A stretch of DNA of 64,000 nucleotides, taken from NCBI GenBank assembly GCA_037176845.1, contig JAYKXP010000047.1, forward strand, positions 124,001 to 188,000, given 5' to 3'. The notes beneath the pieces were generated by a model. The model was not told where the DNA came from. It did no database searches and saw nothing but the letters and a program-made list of their open reading frames with translations. The DNA comes from Paramarasmius palmivorus (lineage: Eukaryota; Basidiomycota; Agaricomycetes; Agaricales; Marasmiaceae). Positions 1 to 12,700 of this stretch are shown here, one piece after another (the stretch's first letter is position 1; the number at the start of each line of letters is the position of its first letter). The position numbers and the translations under genes are program-made.

Positions 1-2645
1 TCTGAAAGATCAGATACGCGTTTCTTTAGATTCCTTACTTCTGCACGCGCGCATGACCCTTAAACCTCCCTCGGCCTCCATCCCAAGCAGCTCGATCTCG
101 CCTCCATTATCCCCTTCCTCTACATCCGCAGCGCCCTATTCTCCCAATCCTACGAGCGCCGATCCATTGCTGCAACCTAGTCATTCAGAAGAATTCAGCA
201 CCATTCCGTCCTCAGACGATTTCACTCCAGCTCCAAGCTCCCCTACTCCTCACGAAGCTCAAAGTTCTCATTCATATGACGACGCGACTATCGGGGATGA
301 ACCCCGCCCCAAACTTGACCGTCCATTGGATTACTTACGCTCCCGCTGTCCTCTATGTTTTGGAGGGAAACGAAGGCCTATAGGGTATGGTCCCATTTGT
401 TCGCTCTTGTTTCGTTGGCTTATGGGTTTGTTCATAGCTTCGATGCTATTGTCTGTGTAGATGCATGCTTTACTCAGAAGCACAACAAACAACAGCGTGA
501 CCATCCAATAAGTCATCCTCGTTCAGTTTTCGTATCCGAGGCCGAAGTACTTTCAATGGAGGCTGAGGTGGAATTTATTCGACCGTCGCGCCCCAGGAAA
601 TCCAAAGCCTCACAATCAGATCCATCACAAACTTCAAGGGATGGCTTTGAGGGATCAATGAAGGTACCGACATCTGTCCTGGATGGTTGTGAGGATAGCT
701 TCACAGCTGCGGATGAACGTCGTCAAAAGGCCAGTACCAAGTTTTTCGACTGCACGGCCCTTATGGGCCTTCTTTGTCGCCACGATCGGGTCCTCTGGCT
801 GGTGAATATGACTTCCGCCGGTGAAAAGCAACACTACGTTCTGTCTCTCCTTTCTGTTCTCTTCCAACATCTACCCGACGATTTCACCATCGGCCTCTTG
901 TATGATATAGCGTGCCAGTTGCACCGTTCGTTCGTCAAGTTCAACTTTCTCGAGGAATACTCGAGTCGTATCTCGTTCGCAATCTCTGTGTTCCATGCCT
1001 TTGGTCATCGGTGGCCTTGCCAAATCATTTATCACCCCCGCAAACGTGTGGGCTACGGTTTATCCGACGGTGAAGGGTGCGAACGCTTTTGGCACTCCAT
1101 CAGCAAGCTTATCCCGTTTTTACGAGTGTGTGGGGTATGTGATTGTTCTTTCTTGTAGGATGGTACTTACTGTTGCTCCTCCAGTACTATGTCAGGCTGT
1201 ACACTGTTGATGTCCAAATACAGCACCTTGATCGCGAAAGTTTACTTGGACTTGGTAAATGGCTTGAGCGCAAGTGGATCGCATGCCATGATCGACGCCG
1301 TAGTGCAATAGCTGCGTTGCAGCAGTGTGGTCGAGAGGAATCCTTCCTGCGCGAGCAATGGGTTGCACAAGTGAAACATCAGACGAAGCCCTTGCCATGT
1401 AAGTGATGTCTGTTGAATCTGCCGGACTATATTAACACTTTCCTCAGCTCAAAGCCGTCATTCTGCGAAAGATGCCGTTCAGGAGGTCATTCAGCTGCGT
1501 AGTGCAGTCTCTCAATTGACGTCCTCGCTCTCTAAACTAGAGCAGTCACTTGTTGATGAGGATATGCCCTCTTATCAGTACTTAGAGGTGCAAGCTGAGA
1601 TTCCACTTCGGGAACAGAGACTCAAGGACGCCAAGAAAAAGCTTCAGATTGCGGAGAGAGCGCTTGGGGTTTCTGAGCGCCAGGAGGTTAGTAGACTGGT
1701 GAACAGTCCCTTCCTCCTGGCTCGCATGAACGCACGGGCAGTGAAGTTGAGACTCATGGAACGTCTCCGACAACGAAAGTTCGAGCGAGATCGTTTGGAG
1801 CGAACGTTCCGTAAGCAGAAAACCACAAATGGTAAACCCTCTGACAATCTGTTCACCATTGTACTGACATCTATTCTCAGAACAGAAGGCAGATCAACAT
1901 CTGGAGGATGCTGTCAGCAAACGCGACCCCTCCATTCAACGGCTTGCCAAGCAGTATAACGACCTAGTCGACAAGATGCGATCTCTTATTCGCACAAATC
2001 GCGCCCCACGTAACGCGGTTGCTCCAGCAGCAATAGACACCAAAACACTTTTCTCGCTTGACGTAGATGATGCAATATGGGATGACGTTGGACTTCACGA
2101 TGAGTCTGACAGCGCCATGCCGCCACCTTGGTTGTCTGACGATGCTGTACGATCGGGTGTCCGGGCACTTTTGGAAAAGGACAGATGTGATGAGGAGCTG
2201 CTGCGCCTTCGTCATGAGCGGGACGCAATGCAAGAGTGGTACTCTGAAGAATGGGATGTCATTACCAAAGCCATAGCAGATGCTGGTATGTTTTATGCTT
2301 ATGCAGTGGCCATTGGCTGACGGAACTTGCACAGAAACAGAGGGTGTTCGATATCAGCTGAAACTACTTCGTGACTGGCTCATGCTCCTTCAGCATGAAT
2401 GGGATAGGTATACAACACTACTCAGGCCATCCCATGATGCACCAGCATGGGGTCCCAGCACTGCTGATATCAAACATTTCCGAGATACAAGGCGACGTGA
2501 TGCAGTGGAACTGATTCCATCATTCACCGACTCCAGTAGCGACTCTGACAGTAATTCTGACAATGGCGTAGTGGAACCCGATGAAGACTCACTGCTAATT
2601 GATTTGTTAGACCATATGGATCTTGTAGAGGATGATTATGAATAA
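1..2645 (+). CDS. KDZ-family DNA transposase, 5' end beyond window
   Basis: This is a transposase of the Kyakuja-Dileera-Zisupton class, which cuts and pastes DNA with a DDE-type active site. The frame is open from base 2, so the start lies upstream. I read five short introns: 385-437, 1135-1184, 1399-1447, 1832-1880 and 2286-2334. Removing them gives one frame of 797 visible residues ending at the TAA at 2645. The KDZ hallmark CPLCFGG lies near base 350. Candidate catalytic acids are the Asp in VDACF (near 460), the Asp in LLYDIACQ (near 905) and the Glu in DGEGCERFWH (near 1075). The C-terminal half is charged and helical, as usual in KDZ proteins, and ends in an acidic Asp/Ser tail. The CxC zinc-binding N-terminus usual in this family would lie outside the window. 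No stop codon breaks the spliced frame, so the gene may be intact. The exact splice sites are my inference. Confidence 0.9.
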
Positions 2646-2805
2646 ATGCTATTTTTTTCTAAGTGCTTGTTGTGAATGAGTGCGCAAATGGATTTCTTCT
2701 GTATTACTATGTTCAATGACATTGAAGGTCCTTTCCTGGACTCTATTACAGTCAGGTAGTTCCCTGTGACCACTGGACAGGTCTGGTATATACCTGTATA
2801 CATTG

Positions 2806-2985
2806 GGCTACCTAGGTAGCTACCTGAGCCATCTATCAGGACTGTGGTAGCTACCTCGACCATCTATCAGGACTGGCAGCTACCTGAGCCATCTATCAGG
2901 ACTGTGGTAGCTACCTCGACCATCTATCAGGACTGTGGTAGCTACCTGGGCCATCTATTGGGACGGTGGTAGCTACCTGTGTTTA
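2806..2985. repeat. Minisatellite with GGTAGCTACC core
   Basis: About six imperfect units of 30-32 bases follow one another. Each carries the palindrome GGTAGCTACC or a close variant, followed by a CCATCTATCAGGACT-like segment. Related single motifs occur at 2752-2765 and 3000-3008. Subterminal tandem repeats like these are common in large DNA transposons and may bind the transposase; that role is inferred. Confidence 0.85.
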
Positions 2986-3476
2986 GAATGAGGTGAGGTC
3001 GCTACCTGACATCCTCAGGCAGTGACCATGAGTCTGGGCCAATACCATTGCTCATGGGGTAGTGACCCATGCTTGTATGGTACACACCTGTTTGATTTCC
3101 TGCTCACAGGCAAGAACCCAATAGCTGATGGTACTTACCTGTCAGTGTTGGGCCACTACCACGCAATCTTCGACAAGGGCTGGTCACCACCTGATGCTGT
3201 TAGTCAGCTGCATCTGCAGGCAGCCTCCTGCCCACTGTTAAGTAATTTATGAATATATACAATCAAGGCCCACAATGAATGTTCTTATATTCTTCGAATC
3301 TTTAGCAGATGATCATGGCATCTGCACAATAGGGAAATTAAAATCTTCCACCTCACCAAGTGATGTATAACCTGTAAATCATCAATCATCATTAGTAAGC
3401 CATAGTAGTACTTTTATGTATACATAATACAAAACATTGACAGAAGCACAATCAGCTATCAGAGTCCATGCAATTC

Positions 3477-3775
3477 TAGCCCAGAAATTTCTTGGATTTT
3501 TATAAGGTTTATGGGGCTTAAGGTGCTCTCTCTGCAATCTAAATGCCTATAGTTTAAGGTGGTAATCTGATGCAATAGCTAATGTGGTTTTAAGCCAACA
3601 AGTGCCTGCTAATAGCCTAAAATTTTGGAATTTTATAGGCTTGTAGGGCCAGATGTGCTCTCTATATGATTTATATGACTGTACTTTGATATCAGGAAAT
3701 TTAAGCCACAGAACACCCACTAACCAGCCAAATTTTCTGGATTTTTTGACTGGTAGGACCCCTGACACCCCCTGT
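3477..3775. repeat. Three imperfect direct repeats of about 115-135 bases
   Basis: Units begin near 3477, 3611 and 3727. They share an AAATTT..TGGATTTT core, then a TAGG/TGGGG segment, and in the first two a GTGCTCTCT segment. The third is cut short. They lie downstream of the KDZ gene and look like a second subterminal array. Confidence 0.65.
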
Positions 3776-4020
3776 CACGTCACCCTATCATGGCATTAAC
3801 CATGTAGATAGAGGCCAGAACCTGCAGTAAACATGGCTACATAGGTTGCTGCCTATAACTCGATATTAGCAAACTTGAGGCAAGGACCTTGCCACTAGCT
3901 TAACTGGGTGGCAACCACCTCTGTAGGTAACCACAACTAATAAACCCACCTAAGAGACCCAACTGCTCAACTCAAGGGATGGACCTATTAGGTCCTGTAT
4001 GGGGGGTGACTGAAGTGGCT

Positions 4021-6780
4021 CTTGATGCGAGAAAACACGTTGTTGAACTGTAAACCCCAAGATGTGGAGGTGCTAAGTGGAACAGTCAGTGATCGTTTAT
4101 CAGAAGACAAATATGGGATGGTCACCGACCCTCTCGCAATCCCTTGTCAATCTAACACGGCGCAGCGTGGATCTTTACCATGGGTTCTACCCAGTGCGCA
4201 GCGAACGAGGCAGGGAGATGGACGAAACAAGAAGGGTGAATCAAGGTGAAATGGGGCACATGACTTCAATTTGCGTATATTTGTCAACAGCCTGGAAAGT
4301 TTGATTAGGCGCCGGACTCTGAGAGCCCTGCTTCATCTATTCCATGGCCTTTCGTTACGATCGCGGGCTACACTCAGCGTTCAGATATTTCTACATGGAT
4401 TCGACGGGAACATCGAGTGACTCGTTTCAGGTATTCAAGTCCAAGGATGCATATTCTCTGTTGAACGACAAAGGAATCCGTTTAGGCTCGAACTCTCCTA
4501 CTTTCCACCACCAGAGCACTTACGAACGGGTGTTCGGCATACCTCTATCGGGTTTCCGAGTAGAAGACGGCTCGATTGGGCCTCCAAGAACAAATCGGAG
4601 CATGAGCCCGACCTCTGGTATCCTAACTATCGAATGTGATCCTTCCCGTTTCCGAACATTGCTGAACATGTCAGTTTTTCAACAGCTCAAAGTTTGTCTG
4701 CTTCGCAAGACGCTCGGTCCATGCGGTGTTACATTGTATGCTTAATTTCCGGGAGATGAAAGGTGCACCGAGTGAGTATATCGTTCCTAAGGAGGTACGA
4801 ATGCTAAGCAGTCTACGAGGATCTTTACAGATACGAATCGATCAAGAACTACCGACATTGGTACATGGAACGTGCCCACCAAACAGCATGAGTCACACAG
4901 CATCTTGACTTTCGCTCCCTTCTGGCCCGCCACGCAGAACTCAACGTCCGCGAGATAATTCTTGGGTGTACGAAAACTACCTGTGGCCGACGAATGTAGT
5001 TCCCCAATGGTGTTTGTCCTGTTTATATATGAAGAAAAGCGAGGCTGGGAGTACAGGAAGCTTAGGCAAGGGACGCACTTTGATCGGGTGAGTTCCTAAA
5101 GCTCAGTGCCGGGAGCCTGAAAAATAGTCACCGACAGACATATTGTTTTTCAGAGCAAGCACTTGAGACACGGCGAAGAAGTTTACATACGGAAGCACAC
5201 CATCAAAGTACCAGGACTTGATGCGCCAGTGCGGTTCTTCAATTCGCACCTACTTCAGTCGAACAGAATACGAACCACCGCATCATACTTTCCCTGACCA
5301 TCGTCTTCGGCTCAATCCTCGCTCATTTTTGGCATGTCAACATTCCTCAACGAGCGTCCCAATACCCGTTTCACATCGTCTCAAGCTACGACAACTGAAA
5401 GCTTACGATCCTCGTTTCAAGAGCGTATGTTCTGATCGCTGGGAGCATGGGGGTCGCACTTCAAGGTATGAAGAGCATCTCCAGGTTCGAGGAGGGCAGA
5501 GAAAGAGCTCGGGTATGCTATCATGTACGAATCCGCTATATTTCCGTATATTCCAGCAGTATTTGTATGTTATGATACTAACGGGGAGGCACGGTCATCG
5601 AATATCTATAGTCTATTTTGAGATAGCTGAACGTGACCGTCACGTTGAGCAGAAATTTCCGATCAAATCATTCGCTGCGAAACTTGGACTCTTTTCCTCT
5701 GCCTACACGATCTTCATACACCCTCTGTCCGAGGCTCCTTCGACAAAGGCTCAGTGGACCTCAAAGGAGGTCATTTCGCTTATACCGACCTCTTACCGAA
5801 CTGCAATGGCCAGATCCGCTTTACTCTGAAGCAACAAAGTACAGCTAAATGTCGATATAGGAGCGGCGAGTTTCTTGGGGACATGTTTGGAGAGGAACAT
5901 GTTATAGTTCTCACTCGCGCAAACACGTTTCTGCAAGAGAAGCGAACTCTTTCAAGCTTTTCAATCGCCCTACCGCTCGTCTTGCGCCCTTTACGACTTC
6001 CATTTGTCGGAACACGTATCGTCCATTACTGCGCACACACGCCTTTAATCGGTGGCTACAGGGAAGGTGTTCGCCCCTTTCCTTCGTCGTCGTCGAATAC
6101 AGGGCAGCTGGGAACAATTTGTCTTCTACTACACACTACATATCAGAGAGGAAGCACCGAGATATTCTGAAGGACTCAGTACACGGTCGTGAACTTGAAG
6201 AACAGTAACAACGGTATAATAAACGACGGGTAACAACGGTTACGAGTTGGAACTGGTACGTCTGGACACCTTATAAAGGTCTTGAACCGAACCTAAGATC
6301 TCGAATAGCGCTACGATCTTCACATTGTTGTAGTTCGACATATTCAACGATCCTCAAGCGCAATGAATATAAGGAACACTGAGAGATGGGAACTGTCACT
6401 ACGGTCGAGCAGATACTCGGAATTGTTAGGGGTACGCAGGTGAGTGTGAAGATGTTTTAGTATCATATAGCATACTAAGTAGAGCCCAGAGGATTTTGTC
6501 AATTGGGATCAATTGAAACGCAATACAGACTCCAGTTGGGGATATCAACAAGGTGTGTACTGTATCAAGTCATAGTGTATTTTCGATGGTTATTCCTACT
6601 CGTATTTCCACGGAGTTGAACTTGGAATTTTCAACATCCTACACACCCATAAATAAGTCATTCTATTATCCTGCGCGTATAATTGGAGCGAACGGATCAC
6701 GACGCACCGGCGCTCTATTTAATCAGAGGAAGACTAATAATCTGTTCTCCCTCCTTGCAACGGACAACCGTCACAAAGCC
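4021..6780. other. No supported gene; probably decayed sequence
   Basis: Several frames are open for 100-200 codons (for example 4344-4745 and 5218-5829), but none shows a domain I recognise. One alternative frame near 5283-5400 reads as a hydrophobic segment and then stops. This suggests remains of a membrane protein gene rather than a live one. It could also include the 3' flank of the Helitron on the opposite strand. I saw no clear Helitron end hairpin followed by CTRR. Confidence 0.4.
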
Positions 6781-9700
6781 CTAGTGTAATTTCGCATATA
6801 GTGCATACATTGCCTTGTACCCTCTCGCTTTAGTAAGGTCAAGGTTTCCAGTGTTGAGATCTTTATTAAATATATATTTATCCCGTTGTACACCCTGAGG
6901 AGCCATACCGTCGTGATACCATACAGCACGCTGGTGGTCAATCACTCTGGAAACAAAATGATAGTCCTTAAAGTATATGACACCCGCTAGTACATACTGA
7001 CACTGCGTGGATGCTACGGGAATGTTGACCGTCAAATCTATATAAGGAACAGACCGGCTGGGACCTGCCTCACGCAACTCAAAAGCAACAATATATGGAA
7101 GTCTCAATGCTATAGAGTGTATCTCACTGGATGCTAGGCATACCTCACATACCTGTGCCTGCCTTTTCAGTCTATCTTGTGCATATCTCAGTGCCAATTC
7201 TGAGGTTGAAGGAATATAATCATTATGTTGACTGAATATATTATTATCTTGTTGCGCACCCACATTGTCAAGTGCACCTTCACATAACCTACACTTGTTG
7301 CCTAGGTCATCACCTGTAAGTAGCACTACCTCTATCACATCATACATAGAAGTAAAAGCACCCAAGGAGAATCTAGTAGGATAAGCTCTTACAAGATGAT
7401 CACGAAAGAGATTCCGAACATTAGTGACATCTATGTTGTGTTCTATTGTTGATGCAAATAACATAGAAAGATAGGAAAAATTGGGATTATAGCCTGGCCC
7501 ACTATGCCGATTCCATTGTGCTTTATTCATATTCCACAGTGGCCACAAGATAGCAAGAAGAGCATCATATGCACAACTGTTGTTATTCCATACAGGTCCT
7601 TTAAGTGACCTTAATGATAAGGTATCTTCACAATCATAATCAACTCTTTGTCGCTTAACTGGATGACCTGACTTGTCTGCTTTGGTTACAGGTAATGATC
7701 TCTTTCTTGACTCTAATGTAGATAAACTTGATTTGAAATGCATTGAAGGATTTGTCACCCCTGTATTAGCTTGTGTGTTCAAATGTTTTTTGCCAGAAGC
7801 CCCAGTAGGTCCTCTTTGTTTGGTTACTCTAGTAGATGAAAGAGATGGAAGATATGGCTGCTCCACACTTTCATTTACTGTGCCTGTAAATGCAGTGGAC
7901 TGACCTTTCTTGGCGGTAGCTATTATATGCCAACTTACAGCATCTAGATCAACCTCCACTAAGGGATCAGCTTTACTCCAATGTAAAGTGTGATGTATGT
8001 TTGGAGGTACATAAGCTTCACCAACCTCAGCTCTGAATGAGCGTATAAGTTCATTCCTTGTCATTCCAATTACACTGGCTGATAAAGTGCCCTCAAATCG
8101 TTTCTTAGTGATATCATCCAATAATTCCAGCTCTTGATATTCACGACGCAATGAAGACCCTCTTAGACCACCTCTAATCTGATTAGGGTCAAAGTTTTGT
8201 AGAATTATTGTACCACTTGCAGTCGCACTTCGTGAAAGAGCTGTATAGTAGCCATGGAAGTCCCGGCAGTTATTCAGATGCACTGGATTACGAATTCTTG
8301 TCTTACCTTGAGATGAAAAGTCAGTCATAGCGAAACATGGCAGAACATCAACCTGTGTCCGGAATACCTTCAGATATTTGCCCTTTCCATATGGCATATG
8401 TATTGTTGCATACTCAGAGGTAGGTGTGATAGGTACAACATTCACAGGAAGGCCTGGTATATGGACATCTGAAGGAGGATTTTTCAGCAGGACAAAGAGT
8501 GTGTCGAGTCGAGGTCTTTCCTTGGATCCCCTACAAGTCCAACCATGAACTATACCTTCCTGACCACGTGTGATATTCAATTCAGTTGCAAGGTTTTTCC
8601 TTATAATCACTGGCATTCCTTTACAAAAGCCCACTTTTCCAGGAACGAGTGTATCAGAAGCACTTGCATCCAATGTCCATAAATACTCTTGCCATTCTGG
8701 TGTCATCTCTTTTAAGTAGATAAATTTATCACTGAGCTCTCTATTCTTACGTGAACTATCAGTAGGCTTTATGATATCCTCACTATAAAAGAACTGTAGG
8801 TGTTGGTTGGTCTCATTGGCATATCTCACGCTTCCAATATCATTAATCTCGTCTTTCTGCACATTGCGTGCTGTGATTATAGCTTCATTTCTAAACAAAG
8901 GGCTGTTTATAGAAGGTGAACCTGGTACCAGTGAAGTAACACGGGATGTGAGGAACTCAATATCAGCTGCAGTGCAGTTCTTGTACCTCATGTTTTCTAG
9001 TGCAATACGGAACTTAGCATCTTCATTGCTTTGATTTCTCTGCCTCATGTTTTTACGTAGAATCACCACTGTTGTTACATGATGCCACAACGACTTGCCG
9101 ATTGCTTCTTCTTGCTGTCGTGGTGTACTACGGAGAGCTCCTATACGATGGCCATATAATGATACACTTTCGCCACCCATTGGAGGAGGAAGCTGGGCAA
9201 AATCACCAGCAAATATCATATTTAATCCTCCAAACTCTGTATTCTCATTTAGAAGAGCAAGACATAGCTGTCGACTTATGCGATACATCTCCCATGCAGA
9301 CAGCATAGACACTTCATCAAAGAATACATAGCGAACACCCATTAACCTCTCACGTACCAAAGGCAAGTTACTCGATCCTGAGTGATCATTGATACCAAAT
9401 GCAGAATGATATGTAGAGCCACCTAAAAGAGCAGCAGCACTCCCAGTAGGAGCCACCACCAAAAGCTTATACACCTCATCTCTCTTACCAAAAAACTCTA
9501 TTAAAGCCCTCAATACAGTGGACTTGCCTGTACCACCCATACCGCCTATATACATCTTCAGTTGGTCTGCCTCGGGACACAAAACATGATTAGTGATGAT
9601 CTTATATGCACGGTCCTGTTCCTCATTAAGCGAAAACTTGATCGATATATCAGAAACCACACCAATGTTATCTAATGGTACAAATGACCTTTCCAGATAC

Positions 9701-12700
9701 TTCTTGGTGACTATCTTAACCATACCGTCAGTATGTTTTACGTATTTACAATCTCTATTTGCCACAAAGGCTGCATGAACTTCAGAGGGAACAGCTGCAG
9801 TACGGCTTTCTATGATCCCTTTCTTCTTTAGCTGCACCAAATTTTTCCAGTGATCAGAGCTCATAGTTGGAATTGATTCAGAAAGGTTTTCAAGGACCAC
9901 TGAAAAGGAGGTTTGAGACGAACTCCACTTACAATTGTTCAATATATTGCGAATCTGTGATCGCTCTAGCAAATGCTTACGATGGGAATGTGTATATTGT
10001 GAAAGAATAGCTGGTGATTCAAAGTCATTTGAATCCTTACTAGATGAATGAAGATGGTAGAATGGATCAAGATCTGGATCCTCAATATCATCATCAACAT
10101 TGTCCACTTCATCTAGCATAGGATCCCAACTTGAGTGCAAGGCATTCTCCTTCTGCATTTGGGCATGATAATCATCTCTTGCATCTAAACACTCGTATTT
10201 AATCATCAAATTGTTCATTAACTGTACTTGAGTAGTCTTGAACTGATGCTCAGTAAAGGCGGCAGACCAACTCTGATTGTTACTCTTAAGATCTGTGCCT
10301 TTTCTCCAAGGCTTGAACAATGTCAGCATTACACAACAGTAGTACTCGTAGTCACCCTTATCACGTCTTGGAAGTGAGGCACCACAGAAGTTTACAATTA
10401 GCTTAGTGCTATCATTTTGAACACGGACGACATGAGTTGTGGCAAGTGCATGTGAGGAAAGAAATCTATAGTGATTTTTTGGCAATGGCCCACTCTTCCC
10501 AACAAGTGGAACGTCTTCATCAAGTGACTCATTTTTGGTTGGATTAAGTAGCGGGACTTCATCGTTCTTTTTAGTACGCCGTTTGCTGCTCTTCAGTGTC
10601 ACTCGATGACAAGTACGTACCCACTCGTACAAGGATAAATGTGCAGTCTCTACTGGCCTATCTGTATAATCAACTACAGGAGATAGCCCAACTATTCTTT
10701 TACCTCTCTTCAACAGTGCTACTTTTTCAACGTGTGCTACATTAAAGCTTTCGTTCCAATCAGCTTGCACTCGCGCTACATACTGCTGCCAATAAAGTAC
10801 TATAAAGTGATGGTCTGTATAGTGATCAGGATACTCTAACAGATATGAACATATTAAAGGTGCTCCAAATTCCATCTTTGTGGTAAGAAGGTTCACAACC
10901 TTTGTAAGCAACTGACGAGCTTTGTGCTCTTGTGACACCTCATTAGTGAGCAGGGAGCCATTCTTAGAGAATGTTGAAAGAATAGCATCAAATATTACAT
11001 GTGTTCTTAATGATGCCTTTGTAATGTAATCAGTAACATATAGTACTACAGACTTGATTGCTGTGCCTGATCCTAAATAAGTGACATCAGTGTTGCATCT
11101 TAGGAAATAAATCATAGGATATGAAAATGTATTAAACCAAGCTTCATCCTTCCTCATAACTACAGCTCCTGTATTGTAATCGATTGAGGTTGCTGGGTGC
11201 AGAGGTCTAGGAAAACGTGCTCTGCATTTACCCCATTTATTATCATGACAGCCTTTGTACAGATGTCTCTTCTTCACTGTGCCATCCTTGTTCAGATTTC
11301 GTCGACAAGAATGCCGATTCGTCTTTAAAATCAAATCATTCACTGTACTTTTATACTGTCGAACCCATTCCTGATATGCAAGACAAGCTGGACAATCATT
11401 TGTTATGCTTTGAATTGTGTGTAGTGTACATCTGTCAGGAGGAGGAATAGGCAATGTCTCAGTTGGATCCTTGTATGTTTCAGACTTGCTAAGCTCACTC
11501 ACACTTTCGGCAACGGCATTCAAAGAGCTGTCAAGAAACTGACCTGCAAACACACTATCCAGGTATTGAATCAGCCTATCTTCAAAGGTCTTTACCCTAC
11601 TCACAAGCCTCTCACGGATTTCCTTGGGTGGAAGTGAATGCTTTATCCATAATAGTATATGCAAGTGAAGTGTAAGACGACCTTGCTGCTCTACAACTCC
11701 ATAGTGAGCATCATGTTCACCATACAGCCCTCGATGTTTCCCCTTGCAACCAAGAATATCTTCAAGAAATATTGTGACTAAATAGTTAAAAAACCGAGCA
11801 GAAGCTACTGGGTTTGAAGATATCAAGCGAAGCTTTTTAACATCCGAGCGCAGTTCAGGCATAAATTTGGTACCTGTATCTGCATAATAAAGACACAGAG
11901 GATGCTTCTCTGCAGGAGCTATAGTAATATACCAAGAGGGTGCACCTTTATGTGCAATTAATGACCATACTTCATTACGCATATGCTTCTTTGATGTTGA
12001 AGACCCTGAAACCTTACCAGCAACTCGATCTAAATCTGATATAGTTTTATAGCAGTCAATTTCCTCGTTAGACTGTGGAACAACTTTCTCTCCATTAGCC
12101 AAACGATCAGTAAGCTCCCGAAGAACAGACTGGTTAAGATTGAGCAGTCGATCAGCAACAGTTGAGAATGAGGACCTGTCTGCCAAAAGCCAACTAGCCT
12201 GAGTGGCTGCTTTCACTTGCTGGTGACTGAAGGCTACAATTGGAAAGTTTTCATCATACTGAAACCGCTTATCATGGTACATTAACAGGTGTTTGATATG
12301 AGCACCTTCTCCTAGACGTAACGAACCTAAGCCACCTCGACCATAAGGGAAGAGCCATGGGAACATGCGAGTGTATAATGATGGGTTTTTCCATATGGAC
12401 TCAGCTGTACTTTTATGGCCAACAGCCAATACTTTACCACCATTAGTAAAATATTGTGTAGCTAGCCCCATAACTTCTTTCACAGTTTTGCCGGAAACTG
12501 TCTCCGCTGTCAAACCATGGACAGTAAAGGAACACATGCCAGTTTCAGTACCCTCTTCAGTCTCATTGTCATTAACAGCTTCTGATTCACTGTACTTGTT
12601 GGATTCTGCCTCTCGCCATATAACTGAGCAAGGAGGCTCATCCTCACGGTATTGATTCAGATTTTCCTCTGAAAAGGTGACATCTGCATAATCAGCGTGA

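Larger units (their letters stand above)
2646..4020. other. Non-coding 3' flank of the KDZ element
   Basis: No credible gene lies here. The stretch holds the two repeat arrays listed separately and is AT-richer than the gene. It is probably the 3' subterminal region of the KDZ element. I could not place the terminal inverted repeat because the other end lies outside the window. The sequence around 3755-3785 (CCCCCTGTCACG context) and 3990-4025 (GGGGGGTGACTG context) are the places to look for the end. Confidence 0.5.

Noticed and set aside
2806..2985. Possible CRISPR array
   Set aside because: The units are contiguous and diverge throughout, there are no unique spacers of constant length, and the genome is fungal.
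5218..5829. A 203-residue + strand protein
   Set aside because: No domain, no splice pattern, and a different frame looks more protein-like before it stops; probably decayed DNA.
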